A stretch of 11,070 nt of DNA from Oscillospiraceae bacterium. Its GTDB lineage: Bacteria; Bacillota; Clostridia; Oscillospirales; Ruminococcaceae. Position numbers and translations under genes: made by a program. Of the stretch, positions 1-7,062 are shown piece by piece. The notes under the pieces were generated by a model, which was not told where the DNA came from, did not search any database, and worked only from the letters and a program-made list of their open reading frames with translations. Location: assembly GCA_019423445.1 (NCBI GenBank), contig JAHZBJ010000061.1, positions 1-11,070 of the forward strand. Reading direction: 5' to 3'. The stretch's first letter is position 1, and the number at the start of each line of letters is the position of its first letter.

Positions 1-341
1 CGGGAATGCTGGACGTTCTCAACAACGACTACATCCGCACCGCCAGAGCCAAGGGCCTGGGGGAACTGTTTGTCATCGCAAAGCATGCCCTGAAAAACGC
101 CATGAACCCCATTCTGACCCAGGTGGGAATGTCCCTGGCCCAGCTGATCGGCGGCGCTGTGGTCATTGAGACCATCTTCAATATTCCCGGGCTGGGGCTT
201 CTGGCCTTCGATTCCCTCAAACGCAGGGATTACCCCATGATCCAGGGACATATTTTGTTTGTTGCCATGGCGTACATCCTCATCAATCTTATCATCGACC
301 TGCTGTACCGGGCTTTCGACCCCCGGGTGGATTACCAATAA
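1..341 (+). CDS. dppB: Peptide ABC importer permease, DppB-like (5' end missing)
   Basis: This is the last third of an inner-membrane permease of the dipeptide/oligopeptide importer family. The frame is open from the first bases, so the ATG at position 6 is internal and the gene starts outside the window. About 112 residues of a usual 305-340 are present. The visible part opens on the cytoplasmic EAA loop that contacts the ATPases (NDYIRTARAKGLGE, positions 27-68). Next come hydrophobic stretches, the family's GGAVVIETIFNIPGLG segment (positions 150-197), and the typical ending with an FDPRV motif. It is followed after 16 bases by the second permease, in the usual dppBCDF order. The substrate cannot be told from this fragment; an Opp, nickel or glutathione importer of the same fold is possible. 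Confidence 0.93.
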   Translation, partial: GMLDVLNNDYIRTARAKGLGELFVIAKHALKNAMNPILTQVGMSLAQLIGGAVVIETIFNIPGLGLLAFDSLKRRDYPMIQGHILFVAMAYILINLIIDLLYRAFDPRVDYQ

Positions 342-350
342 GGAAGGAGG
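341..350 (+). promoter_or_regulatory. Strong ribosome-binding site of dppC
   Basis: The sequence AAGGAAGGAGG overlaps the last base of the dppB stop codon and lies 7 bases before ATG 358. It fixes that ATG as the dppC start; an upstream in-frame ATG at 259 lies within dppB and has no such site. Confidence 0.8.
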
Positions 351-357
351 CTTACCG

Positions 358-1182
358 ATGCTGAAACTGAGAAAATTCTGGCACAAATACCGGCAGATCG
401 CTTTCGGCGGCGGCCTCTTTCTCATTATCGTTCTAATGGCCGTTTTTGCCCCGTATATCGCTACCCACGACCCTGGCGCTTACGCCATGATGGACGCCCT
501 TCAACCGCCCTCGGCGGAGCACCTCTGCGGCACAGATGCCTTTGGGCGGGATGTTTTTTCCCGGATCGTTTACGGTGCGCGGATCTCTCTTACCATTGCC
601 CTGGCGGTATTGGTGGTGTGCGGCGTCCTGGGTACCATTCTGGGATTGCTGGCAGGCTACTACCGCTGGGCGGAAGCCACCATTATGCGGTTTATGGACG
701 GTTTGATGGCGTTCCCCGCCATGCTGCTGGCGCTGGTAATTTTGACGGTGTTCGGTTCAGGAATACAAAACATCATTTTGGCCCTGAGCATTTCTTACCT
801 CCCCAGGGTGGTGCGGACCATCCGGGGTGCGGTGATCTCGGTAAAAGAGTACGAGCATGTGGAGGCGGCCCGGGCCATGGGGGCCTCCGACGCCCGGATC
901 ATCTTTAAGTACATACTGCCGCTGTGCGTTTCCCCGCTGATCATCCGGCTGACCCTCTTGATGGCCCTGACGGTGCTGTCCGAGTCCAGCCTTACCTTCC
1001 TGGGGGTTGGGCTCTCCCCGGAGATTCCCAGCTGGGGCAACATCCTCAGCGAGGGCAGACAGTATATCACCACATCCCCCTATCTCATCACCCTGCCGGG
1101 GCTGGCCATTGTCCTGTCGGTGCTCTCCCTCAACACCCTGGGGGACGGCCTGCGGGATATGCTGGACCCCAGACTGAATTAA
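358..1182 (+). CDS. dppC: Peptide ABC importer permease, DppC-like
   Basis: This is the second inner-membrane permease of the importer, 274 residues, slightly short of the usual 280-300. Residues 15-33 form the first membrane segment. A periplasmic-side stretch follows, with the family signature CGTDAFGRDVFSRIVYGARISL split around residues 57-78. The EAA loop that docks on the ATPases is at about residues 164-190 (EYEHVEAARAMGASD). The C-terminus has the usual SWGNIL (225-230) and NTLGDGLRDMLDPRLN (259-274) motifs. ATG 358 is chosen because of the strong Shine-Dalgarno site at 341-350. The gene lies between dppB and dppD with short spacers, so the proteins should be made together as one complex. 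The family call is secure; the exact substrate is not. Confidence 0.95.
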   Translation: MLKLRKFWHKYRQIAFGGGLFLIIVLMAVFAPYIATHDPGAYAMMDALQPPSAEHLCGTDAFGRDVFSRIVYGARISLTIALAVLVVCGVLGTILGLLAGYYRWAEATIMRFMDGLMAFPAMLLALVILTVFGSGIQNIILALSISYLPRVVRTIRGAVISVKEYEHVEAARAMGASDARIIFKYILPLCVSPLIIRLTLLMALTVLSESSLTFLGVGLSPEIPSWGNILSEGRQYITTSPYLITLPGLAIVLSVLSLNTLGDGLRDMLDPRLN

Positions 1183-1195
1183 GGAGGTGCCGTCT

Positions 1196-2224
1196 GTGAA
1201 ACAGGATACCATCCTTGAGGTGAAAGATCTGAATGTGGACTTCCAGAATATCGGCGGCAGTGTCCGGGTGGTGAACGGCATCAGCTTCCATCTGGACAGG
1301 GGGGAGACCATCGGCCTGGTGGGAGAATCCGGCTGCGGCAAAAGCATGACCTCCCTGGCGGTGATGGGCCTTGTGCCCTCTCCGGGAAAGGTCAGCGGCC
1401 AGGTGCTGCTGGATGGGGAAGACCTGACCAAGCTTCGGCCCCGCCAGCTTCGGGAAGTGAGGGGCAACCGCATCTCCATGATTTTTCAGGAGCCCATGAC
1501 CAGCCTGAATCCGGTTTTTACCATCGGAGATCAGCTGATGGAGGTGTTCCGCCTCCATCAAAAGGCCAGCAGAGAGGAAGCAAGACAAAAGGCCATAGAG
1601 GCTCTGAAAATGGTGAAGATCGCCATGCCGGAACAGCGGATCCGGGAATATCCCCATCAGCTCTCCGGTGGGATGCGCCAGCGGGTGATGATCGCCATGG
1701 CCCTCTCCTGCAACCCCGAGGTGCTGATTGCCGACGAACCCACCACCGCTCTGGACGTCACCATCCAGGCCCAGATTCTGGACCTGATGAAGGAGCTGAA
1801 GGAGCGGCTGGGCACCGCCATCCTTCTCATCACCCACGACCTGGGGGTGGTTCGGGAGGTGTGCAGCCGGGTGGTGATCCTCTACTGCGGCCAGATCATG
1901 GAGGAGGCGCCGGTGGAGGAGCTCTTTGGCAGTCCGGCCCACCCCTACACCCAGGGGCTGCTTCGCTCGCTGCCCACCATCGGAGTGAACCCGAAGCTCT
2001 ATGTCATCCCGGGAAGCGTTCCCAGCGCGAAGGATTTCCCATCCGGATGCGTGTTCAATCCCCGGTGCGGCAATGCCACAGAGCAGTGCAGAAAAGAAGT
2101 GCCGCCGTTGTTCCAGCTGGGGAACGGACACCGCTGCCGGTGCTGGCTCTGCCGGGACCGGGCGGTTTCCGAAGTGCCGGAGGGCGGGGAAGCCCTCGTA
2201 TCCCCGGAAGGAAAGGAGGGGTGA
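1196..2224 (+). CDS. dppD: Peptide ABC importer ATPase, DppD-like
   Basis: This is one of the two cytoplasmic ATPases that power the importer, 342 residues from GTG 1196. That GTG is preferred over GTG 1187 because AAGGAGG (1181-1187) then lies 8 bases upstream; 1187 is inside that site. Visible motifs are Walker A GESGCGKS (43-50), Q-loop Q98, signature LSGGM (156-160), Walker B VLIADEP (176-182) and H-loop His214. The C-terminal oligopeptide-transporter extension starts near residue 240 and carries Cys285, Cys291 and Cys298, then a compact CRCWLC at 315-320. In related OppD proteins the cysteines of this extension can hold an iron-sulfur cluster; whether this one does is unknown. The stop is 3 bases before the dppF start, which suggests coupled translation. 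Confidence 0.95.
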   Translation: MKQDTILEVKDLNVDFQNIGGSVRVVNGISFHLDRGETIGLVGESGCGKSMTSLAVMGLVPSPGKVSGQVLLDGEDLTKLRPRQLREVRGNRISMIFQEPMTSLNPVFTIGDQLMEVFRLHQKASREEARQKAIEALKMVKIAMPEQRIREYPHQLSGGMRQRVMIAMALSCNPEVLIADEPTTALDVTIQAQILDLMKELKERLGTAILLITHDLGVVREVCSRVVILYCGQIMEEAPVEELFGSPAHPYTQGLLRSLPTIGVNPKLYVIPGSVPSAKDFPSGCVFNPRCGNATEQCRKEVPPLFQLGNGHRCRCWLCRDRAVSEVPEGGEALVSPEGKEG

Positions 2225-2227
2225 GCC

Positions 2228-3244
2228 GTGTCGGATGAGAAAAAAGTACTGCTTCGGGTACGGGGACTGAAAAAATGGTTCCCCATCAAACGGGGGATCA
2301 CCTCCCGCACCGTGGGGTATGTGAAAGCGGTGGACGACGTCAGCTTTGACGTTTACCAGGGAGAGACCCTGGGTTTGGTGGGGGAATCCGGCTGCGGAAA
2401 ATCCACCCTTGCCCGGACCAGTCTCCGCCTTCTGGAACCCACCCAGGGGGAGATCGAATTTGATGGCCAGGATTTCCGCGCTCTTCGCAGAGGGGAATTG
2501 CGCCGGGCCAGAAAAAACATGCAGATTGTTTTCCAGGATCCTTTCGGTTCCCTCCATCCCAAAATGAAGATCGGCAAGATCATTGAGGAGCCTTTGATCA
2601 TCAGCGGTTATGGTGACAAGGAAGCCCGCCGGGAGCGGGTGCAGGAACTGATTGTCCAGGTGGGCCTGAAGGTGGAGCATCTGGACCGCTATCCCCATGA
2701 GTTTTCAGGGGGCCAGCGGCAGCGGATTGTAATCGCCAGGGCTCTGGCTACCAATCCCAAGCTGATTATCTGCGACGAGCCGGTGTCCGCTCTGGATGTG
2801 TCGGTGCGTTCCCAGATCCTGAACCTCCTGGAGGAGCTCCAGGAAAAGATGCACCTTACCTACTTGTTTATCAGCCACGACCTCTCTGTTGTGGAACATA
2901 TCTGTGACCGCATCGCGGTGATGTATCTTGGGCAGATGGTGGAACTGGGGGATAAGGAGGAGATATTTAACCATATTCTCCATCCGTATACCCAGGCGCT
3001 CCTCTCAGCCATCCCCCAGGTAAACGGCGAAACCAGGGAGAGGATCCCTCTGGAAGGGGATATCCCCAGCCCTGCCAACCCTCCTGAGGGCTGTCGTTTC
3101 CACACCCGCTGCCGGTATGCCAAGGAAATCTGCAAAACGGTTCCTCCATTTGAAGACGCGGGGGGCGGCCACTGGGTAGCCTGCCACCGTTGGCGGGAAC
3201 TCCAGCAAGGCGATTTGAGGGACGTCAGTTCCTCCGAAAAATAA
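2228..3244 (+). CDS. dppF: Peptide ABC importer ATPase, DppF-like
   Basis: This is the second ATPase of the importer, 338 residues, starting at GTG 2228 with AAGGAGGGG (2213-2221) just upstream. Motifs are Walker A GESGCGKS (52-59), Q-loop Q103, signature FSGGQ (159-163), Walker B LIICDEP (179-185) and H-loop His217. The C-terminal extension has the family cysteine pattern: Cys289, Cys295, Cys302 and Cys319, ending VACH (317-320). The N-terminal LKKWFPIKRG stretch (14-23) and the FQDPFGSLHPKM stretch (102-113) are typical of DppF/OppF rather than DppD. It is the last gene of the plus-strand operon; the shared terminator begins 37 bases after its stop. It should pair with DppD as a heterodimer under the two permeases. 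Confidence 0.95.
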   Translation: MSDEKKVLLRVRGLKKWFPIKRGITSRTVGYVKAVDDVSFDVYQGETLGLVGESGCGKSTLARTSLRLLEPTQGEIEFDGQDFRALRRGELRRARKNMQIVFQDPFGSLHPKMKIGKIIEEPLIISGYGDKEARRERVQELIVQVGLKVEHLDRYPHEFSGGQRQRIVIARALATNPKLIICDEPVSALDVSVRSQILNLLEELQEKMHLTYLFISHDLSVVEHICDRIAVMYLGQMVELGDKEEIFNHILHPYTQALLSAIPQVNGETRERIPLEGDIPSPANPPEGCRFHTRCRYAKEICKTVPPFEDAGGGHWVACHRWRELQQGDLRDVSSSEK

Positions 3245-3280
3245 AGAATCCCTTCTCCTTCTTCACGATACTTTTCTAGG

Positions 3281-3314
3281 AAAAATGCCCTGCCGCATGC
3301 GGCAGGGCATTTTT
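3281..3314. terminator. Bidirectional terminator between convergent operons
   Basis: A perfect 34-base palindrome has a GC-rich core (GCCCTGCCGCATGCGGCAGGGC) flanked by five A on one side and five T on the other. Read from either strand it is a hairpin followed by a T run. It lies 37 bases after the dppF stop and 15 bases after the stop of the minus-strand AI-2E-family gene, so it can end both transcripts. Confidence 0.93.
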
Positions 3315-3328
3315 CCGGCAGCGGAGGC

Positions 3329-4480
3329 TCAGGGATTCAGCTTGCGTTGGGCCAGCCGCCGGTTAATGTTGCGGTTTAGAAGGGTGTAGAGAACCGAGGA
3401 AATGGGAATGAACAGAAGCATTCCTGCAATACCCATGGTGCTGCCGCCTACCGTGACGGCCACCAGCACCCAGATGGAGGGCAGCCCCACCGAGCCTCCC
3501 ACTACCCTGGGGTAGATCAGGTTCCCTTCCACCTGCTGGAGAACCAGGAAAAGCACTACGAACCATACGGCTTCCATGGGGTCCAGCATCAGAATCATAA
3601 AGGCCCCCACAGCGCACCCGATAAAGGCGCCGAAAATGGGGATCAAAGCGGTGAAGGCGATAAGCACTGAGATCATCAGGGCATAGGGGAAGCCCAGAAT
3701 GCTCAGGGAGACGAAGAACATCAGCCCCAGGATCACCGCTTCCAGGCACTGGCCGGAGAGAAAGCTGGCGAAGGTGGCGTAGGTAAGGCTGGCCACCTCC
3801 AGAATGCGATCCGCCCGTTTCTGGGGAAGGTAGGCGTAAAGCAGGCGTCGGGAGCCCTTGCGCAGCCCCTCCTTCTGGAACAGGATATAGCAAGCGAAGA
3901 TAAAGCCCAGGATGAAGGTGAAAAGGCCGTTGAAAATACCGGCGGCGATGTTCCAGGCAGAGCCCAGGAAGCTCCCGGCTCCGGTTTTGAGGAAGTTCAG
4001 TGTTTGGGTCAGGAGACCCTGCCAGTTGAGCTGGAGGCTGTTTACCCACTGGCTCAGTTCAGGGAGGTAGGGGGCGAGTTCTTGTGCCCACCGGGCCAGG
4101 GTTTGGGGAAACGCCCGGAAGCTGTCGGCCAGTGTCCCCAGGCTGGAGGAGATCTCCGGTACCACCAGAAGTCCCCCCACCAAGAATACCGCCACCAGCA
4201 GTGTGAGAGTCAGGACCAGAGCCGCGGCGCGGCGGGACTTGTTCCAAAGGCGTCCCCCGCGGCGGGAGGAGTTCCCGGTGGGTAGATGTCGTTCCAAAAA
4301 ACTCATGGGTACATTGAGGATAAAGGCGATACAGCTGCCCAGAAGGAAAGGAGCAGTCAACCCCAGAAGAAACCTCAGGACTTCCCGGAGAAAAGAGAGA
4401 TTTTGCAGACCCCAATGAAGAAGCACCCCAAAAGCCACAAGGAACAGGAGCTTTTTCATGGTGTCTTGGTTTAGTTCCAT
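3329..4480 (-). CDS. AI-2E family membrane transporter
   Basis: This is a multi-pass membrane protein of 383 residues in the AI-2E transporter (PerM/YdiK/YueF/YtvI) family. Hydrophobic segments are visible at about 11-28, 36-56, 86-107, 177-201, 245-300, 303-316 and 336-367. A soluble stretch lies at about 108-176. The family signatures are present: GQCLEAVILG (243-252), IPIFGAFIG (280-288) and the long QQVEGNLIYPRVVG-SVGLPSIWVL block (315-339). The family name comes from E. coli TqsA; other members carry sodium/proton exchange or have no known role, so quorum-signal export should not be assumed. The start at 4480 has an upstream AAGGAGG and overlaps the amidohydrolase stop by 10 bases. An internal ATG at 4459 has no ribosome site. 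Confidence 0.9.
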   Translation of the reverse strand: MELNQDTMKKLLFLVAFGVLLHWGLQNLSFLREVLRFLLGLTAPFLLGSCIAFILNVPMSFLERHLPTGNSSRRGGRLWNKSRRAAALVLTLTLLVAVFLVGGLLVVPEISSSLGTLADSFRAFPQTLARWAQELAPYLPELSQWVNSLQLNWQGLLTQTLNFLKTGAGSFLGSAWNIAAGIFNGLFTFILGFIFACYILFQKEGLRKGSRRLLYAYLPQKRADRILEVASLTYATFASFLSGQCLEAVILGLMFFVSLSILGFPYALMISVLIAFTALIPIFGAFIGCAVGAFMILMLDPMEAVWFVVLFLVLQQVEGNLIYPRVVGGSVGLPSIWVLVAVTVGGSTMGIAGMLLFIPISSVLYTLLNRNINRRLAQRKLNP

Positions 4481-5814
4481 TGGGCGTTTTCCTCCTTTTC
4501 ATCTTCCAATCCCTGCCAGAAGGCCAGACAGCTCTCCTTGTCCAGGAGGGGGGTGAAGTGATCCAGCACCTCCCGAGCCTTGGAGGCTCCGTCCCAAAGC
4601 AGGTCCACCACGCTCATAGCCATAAGCTGGGCGGGGCGGACGTAAGCGGCATAGGGGTCTGCCACCTCCAGGGAGGGATGATGAGCGGTGCCTTTCCAGC
4701 CGCCCATGGAGGGGATGATGGCAGGCATCACGGCGGAAATATCCCCGATATCCCCGCTCCCGGTAAAGAGGGGGGCCGTTTCTACATGTTCCTCCCCCAG
4801 GAGAACCCGGGCGTTTTCGGCGTAGACCTGGGTCAGCCCGTCGTCGTGGCGGTAGGGCAGGTAGCCGGGGATCTGGCGGATCTCCACCTTGGCCCCCACC
4901 GACCAGGCGGCTCCCTGAATTGCCCGGTCCACCTTGGCGCTGGCGTCCCGGATGGCCTGGATGGTCCGGCCCCGGACGTAGGTTTCCATCCGGACGTCGG
5001 CGGGGACGATGTTCACAGAATCCCCGCCCTTGGTGAGAATGGGATGGACCCGGACGGCGTCCTGATCCCGGAAGGTCTCCCGCTGGGAGTTGATGGCCAA
5101 CAGGGCAAGGGCGGCGGCGTTAAGGGCGTTGATCCCCTGTTCCGGGGCGCCTCCGGCGTGGGCCTCCCGGCCGATAAACCGGATGGATTTCCCCACAAAT
5201 CCGTTCATGTCTCCGCCCACCAGGGCCACCGGGTCGGTGCGGCCGCACTCGGCATGGACCATCATGGCCATATCCACATCGTCAAAGGCGCCGATACGCA
5301 GCAGCTCCTGTTTCCCCCCGAAGAAGGTGATCTCTCCGGCGTCCTGAAGGCGCTGGCGGTAATCCAGCTCTACATATTCTTCCGCCGGGCAGGCCAGAAA
5401 CACCGCGTCCCCGTCCAGAAGCTCCATGGCTCCGCTTCCCACCAGGCCCATAGCGACTCCCAACATGGCGGCGATCTGGCCGTGGTGGCCGCATGCGTGG
5501 GCTGCTCCGGTCTCGGGGTCAGCATGGGGATGGAGAGGGCAGAGGAGAGCGTCCAGCTCCCCCAGAACAGCCACAGTGGGTCCTGCGCCCCGCCCTGAGG
5601 CCCTGGCTTTTACCCCGGTGCGGGCCAGACCTGTCTGGACCGGCAGCCCCAGGGCTTCCAGCTCCCGGGCAACGATGGCTGCGGTGCGCTTTTCTTTATA
5701 GCCCAGCTCGGGATGGAGAAAGATGTCCTGGGCAAGAGCAATGATCTCACCGCTCCGGCGGTGGATCTCCTCCCGGACCTGCTCCTTCAGTTCCTCCCTG
5801 GTAAGGCTTTTCAA
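4471..5814 (-). CDS. M20-family amidohydrolase (AbgB/aminoacylase-like)
   Basis: This is a soluble metal-dependent hydrolase of 447 residues that should cut an amide bond between an acyl or aminoacyl group and an amino acid. N-terminal features include FLHPELGYKE (32-41) and GELDAL (85-90). The AHACGHH metal-site motif is at 105-111, giving Cys108 and His110. Further likely ligands or catalytic residues are Glu145/Glu146 in PAEE, His187, and His378/His379 in GTAHHPSLEV. The dimerisation-domain His219 is in REAHAGGAPEQGINAL. GSGDIGDIS (352-360) resembles the GSTDVGDVS signature of the p-aminobenzoyl-glutamate hydrolase branch. The start is TTG 5812-5814; the GGAGG 8 bases upstream supports it, and two nearby ATGs are out of frame. 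There is no signal peptide. The natural substrate is unknown. A neighbouring methionine importer makes N-acyl or peptide conjugates of methionine a reasonable guess. Confidence 0.92.
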   Translation of the reverse strand: MKSLTREELKEQVREEIHRRSGEIIALAQDIFLHPELGYKEKRTAAIVARELEALGLPVQTGLARTGVKARASGRGAGPTVAVLGELDALLCPLHPHADPETGAAHACGHHGQIAAMLGVAMGLVGSGAMELLDGDAVFLACPAEEYVELDYRQRLQDAGEITFFGGKQELLRIGAFDDVDMAMMVHAECGRTDPVALVGGDMNGFVGKSIRFIGREAHAGGAPEQGINALNAAALALLAINSQRETFRDQDAVRVHPILTKGGDSVNIVPADVRMETYVRGRTIQAIRDASAKVDRAIQGAAWSVGAKVEIRQIPGYLPYRHDDGLTQVYAENARVLLGEEHVETAPLFTGSGDIGDISAVMPAIIPSMGGWKGTAHHPSLEVADPYAAYVRPAQLMAMSVVDLLWDGASKAREVLDHFTPLLDKESCLAFWQGLEDEKEENAQWN

Positions 5815-5821
5815 GGCACAT

Positions 5822-5828
5822 TCCTCCC
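5822..5828 (-). promoter_or_regulatory. Ribosome-binding site fixing a TTG start of the M20 gene
   Basis: On the minus strand GGGAGGA lies 7 bases before TTG 5812-5814. The two ATGs close by, one overlapping this site and one 7 bases before the TTG, are in the wrong frame. TTG is therefore the best supported start. Confidence 0.7.
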
Positions 5829-5849
5829 ATTATCATTATCATTTTGATA
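5829..5849 (-). repeat. GATAAT hexamer repeat with small inverted repeat upstream of the M20 gene
   Basis: On the minus strand two exact GATAAT hexamers (5829-5840) follow a degenerate one, CAAAAT (5841-5846). An overlapping inverted repeat TATCA-TTT-TGATA covers 5837-5849. The array abuts the Shine-Dalgarno site of the amidohydrolase gene. Arrays of GATAAT are the building blocks of Fur-type operators, but only part of that site is matched, and chance in an AT-rich stretch is possible. Confidence 0.35.
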
Positions 5850-5851
5850 CT

Positions 5852-5880
5852 AGAGTACACGAAAAATGCCTCCAGGGCAA
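5852..5880 (-). promoter_or_regulatory. Possible weak promoter of the M20/AI-2E operon
   Basis: On the minus strand a TTGCCC (5875-5880) and a TACTCT (5852-5857) are separated by 17 bases. Each matches only half of the vegetative consensus. An AT-rich tract lies upstream at about 5885-5935. Because a strong terminator at 5981-6020 separates this operon from metQ, some promoter is expected in 5830-5980, but this exact site is uncertain. Confidence 0.25.
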
Positions 5881-5980
5881 GGGAAGAAAATGAAATATTT
5901 GAAAACAAAAGCAAAAGCTGGCGGCGAAAAATGCTTCAGAAAATGAAGAAAGGCGAGAGCCGGCGGCATATCCCAAAAAG

Positions 5981-6020
5981 AAACCGGCAGAGCACGCTGC
6001 AAGCCGCGCTCTGCCGGTTT
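5981..6020 (-). terminator. Terminator of the metNIQ operon
   Basis: A 13-base-pair stem joins 5981-5993 and 6008-6020 (AAACCGGCAGAGC and its complement) with a 14-base loop. On the minus strand it is followed by a T-rich run, CTTTTT, and it starts 22 bases after the metQ stop. It also has T residues on the plus side, but no plus-strand gene leads into it. Confidence 0.9.
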
Positions 6021-6041
6021 TTTGTTTGGGGAGTGACAGGC

Positions 6042-6902
6042 TCAGAATACAGGAACCACAGCCACGCCGTAGGTCTCGGTGATAAAGGTCCGGGTTTCCT
6101 CGCTGGTGAGGGCCTTTACCAGGGCCTGAATGGCGGGATCATCCACCCGGTCGGGCTTCACCGCCACGATGTTGGCGTAAGTCTGGGCAGCCTCGGAGCT
6201 GGGGTCCTCGGAAGTGAGGATGGTGTCGGAAAGGCCGGCGGCCACGGCGTAGTTGCCGTTGATGACCCCGAAGTCATAGTCCGGCAGGGCCATGGGCACC
6301 TGAGCGGCTTCCACCTCGGTGATCTTCACATTTTTGGGGTTTTCCACAATGTCGTTGACGGTGGCTTCCAGGCCGGCATCCTCCGAGAGGGTGATGATGC
6401 CGTTGGCGGCCAGGAGGTTCAGGGCACGGCCCTCATTGGTGGGATCGTTGGGCACCACGATGGTGGCACCATCAGCCAGCTCCTCCAGAGAGGACACCTT
6501 TCCGGGGTAGATGCCAAGGGGCTCAAAGTGGATGGAAGCCGCAGACACAAGGTCGGTGCCGTTTTCGGCGTTGAAGTTGGTGAGGTAGGGCTGGTGCTGG
6601 AAGTAGTTGGCGTCCATTTCACCGGCGTCCACAGCGGTGTTGGGCATGATGTAGTCGGTGTATTCCACCACCTGGAGGTCGATTCCCTGGGCGGCCAGGA
6701 CTTCCTTTACCGAGTTCAGGATCTCGGCGTGGGGGGCGGGAGAGGCCGCCACCTTTAACACGGTAGTCTCAGCTTGGGAAGAGGCGGACTGGGAATCGGA
6801 ACCGGAGGCCGGCGCAGAGCTGGAGGCCTCGCTGCCTTGACCGCAGCCGGCGGCTCCCAGGGCCAGCAGAGCAGCCAGGGCGAATGCCAAAATCTTTTTC
6901 AT
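6042..6902 (-). CDS. metQ: Methionine-binding lipoprotein MetQ
   Basis: This is the extracellular substrate-binding lipoprotein of the methionine importer, 286 residues. The signal peptide MKKILAFALAALLALGAAGC ends in a lipobox, with Cys20 the lipidated residue. A Ser/Ala-rich tether follows at about 21-46. The NlpA/MetQ family blocks are clear: VAASPAPHAEIL, NYFQHQPYL, FEPLGIYPGK, VVPNDPTNEGRALNLL and INGNYAVAAGL. The ATG at 6902 is chosen because AGGAGG lies 7 bases upstream and it begins exactly at the signal peptide; the frame stays open for 52 more codons but without a ribosome site. It is the last gene of metNIQ, separated from metI by an unusually long structured spacer. Methionine specificity is inferred from the family and from the AUG specifier of the leader riboswitch. 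Confidence 0.95.
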   Translation of the reverse strand: MKKILAFALAALLALGAAGCGQGSEASSSAPASGSDSQSASSQAETTVLKVAASPAPHAEILNSVKEVLAAQGIDLQVVEYTDYIMPNTAVDAGEMDANYFQHQPYLTNFNAENGTDLVSAASIHFEPLGIYPGKVSSLEELADGATIVVPNDPTNEGRALNLLAANGIITLSEDAGLEATVNDIVENPKNVKITEVEAAQVPMALPDYDFGVINGNYAVAAGLSDTILTSEDPSSEAAQTYANIVAVKPDRVDDPAIQALVKALTSEETRTFITETYGVAVVPVF

Positions 6903-6948
6903 ATTCTTTCCTCCTGAAAACTTAGTTTGTTTCATCGTTTCCGGCGGT

Positions 6949-7044
6949 CCCAGAGGAATACCGCGGCGTTCCCTCTGGGGCAACCGTCCAAAGCGGTTTC
7001 CCAAAGGGGGAAGCCGTCTTGGAGCCTCCGCAGCAGGGCGGAGG
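6949..7044 (-). repeat. Series of three hairpins in the metI-metQ spacer
   Basis: The 160-base spacer between metI and metQ holds three inverted repeats in a row. They are 7025-7031 with 7038-7044 (CCTCCGC/GCGGAGG), 6994-7002 with 7008-7016 (nine pairs with one A-C mismatch on the minus strand), and 6949-6956 with 6972-6979 (CCCAGAGG/CCTCTGGG). None is followed by a T run, so they do not look like terminators. They could act as RNA-processing or stability elements that set MetQ above MetN and MetI. Confidence 0.5.
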
Positions 7045-7062
7045 GAAGTGGAAATCATAGGA

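Noticed and set aside
3329..4480. Autoinducer-2 export as the function of the membrane protein.
   Set aside because: The family name reflects one E. coli member; the sequence alone does not show AI-2 transport, and no luxS or lsr gene is in the window.
5850..5969. A minus-strand open frame of 39 codons, phenylalanine-rich, between the metQ terminator and the M20 gene.
   Set aside because: It has no Shine-Dalgarno site before its ATG. Its Phe content simply reflects the T-rich tract, and it starts just after a terminator with no promoter ahead of it.
6952..6985. A TTGCCC and TATTCC pair with 17-base spacing ahead of metQ, as an internal promoter.
   Set aside because: Each box matches only three of six consensus bases, and the pair overlaps one of the hairpins.
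6903..7058. A 52-residue N-terminal extension of MetQ, in frame.
   Set aside because: The lipoprotein signal peptide and a strong ribosome site both begin at 6902. The extension is basic, Arg-rich spacer sequence lying over the hairpins.
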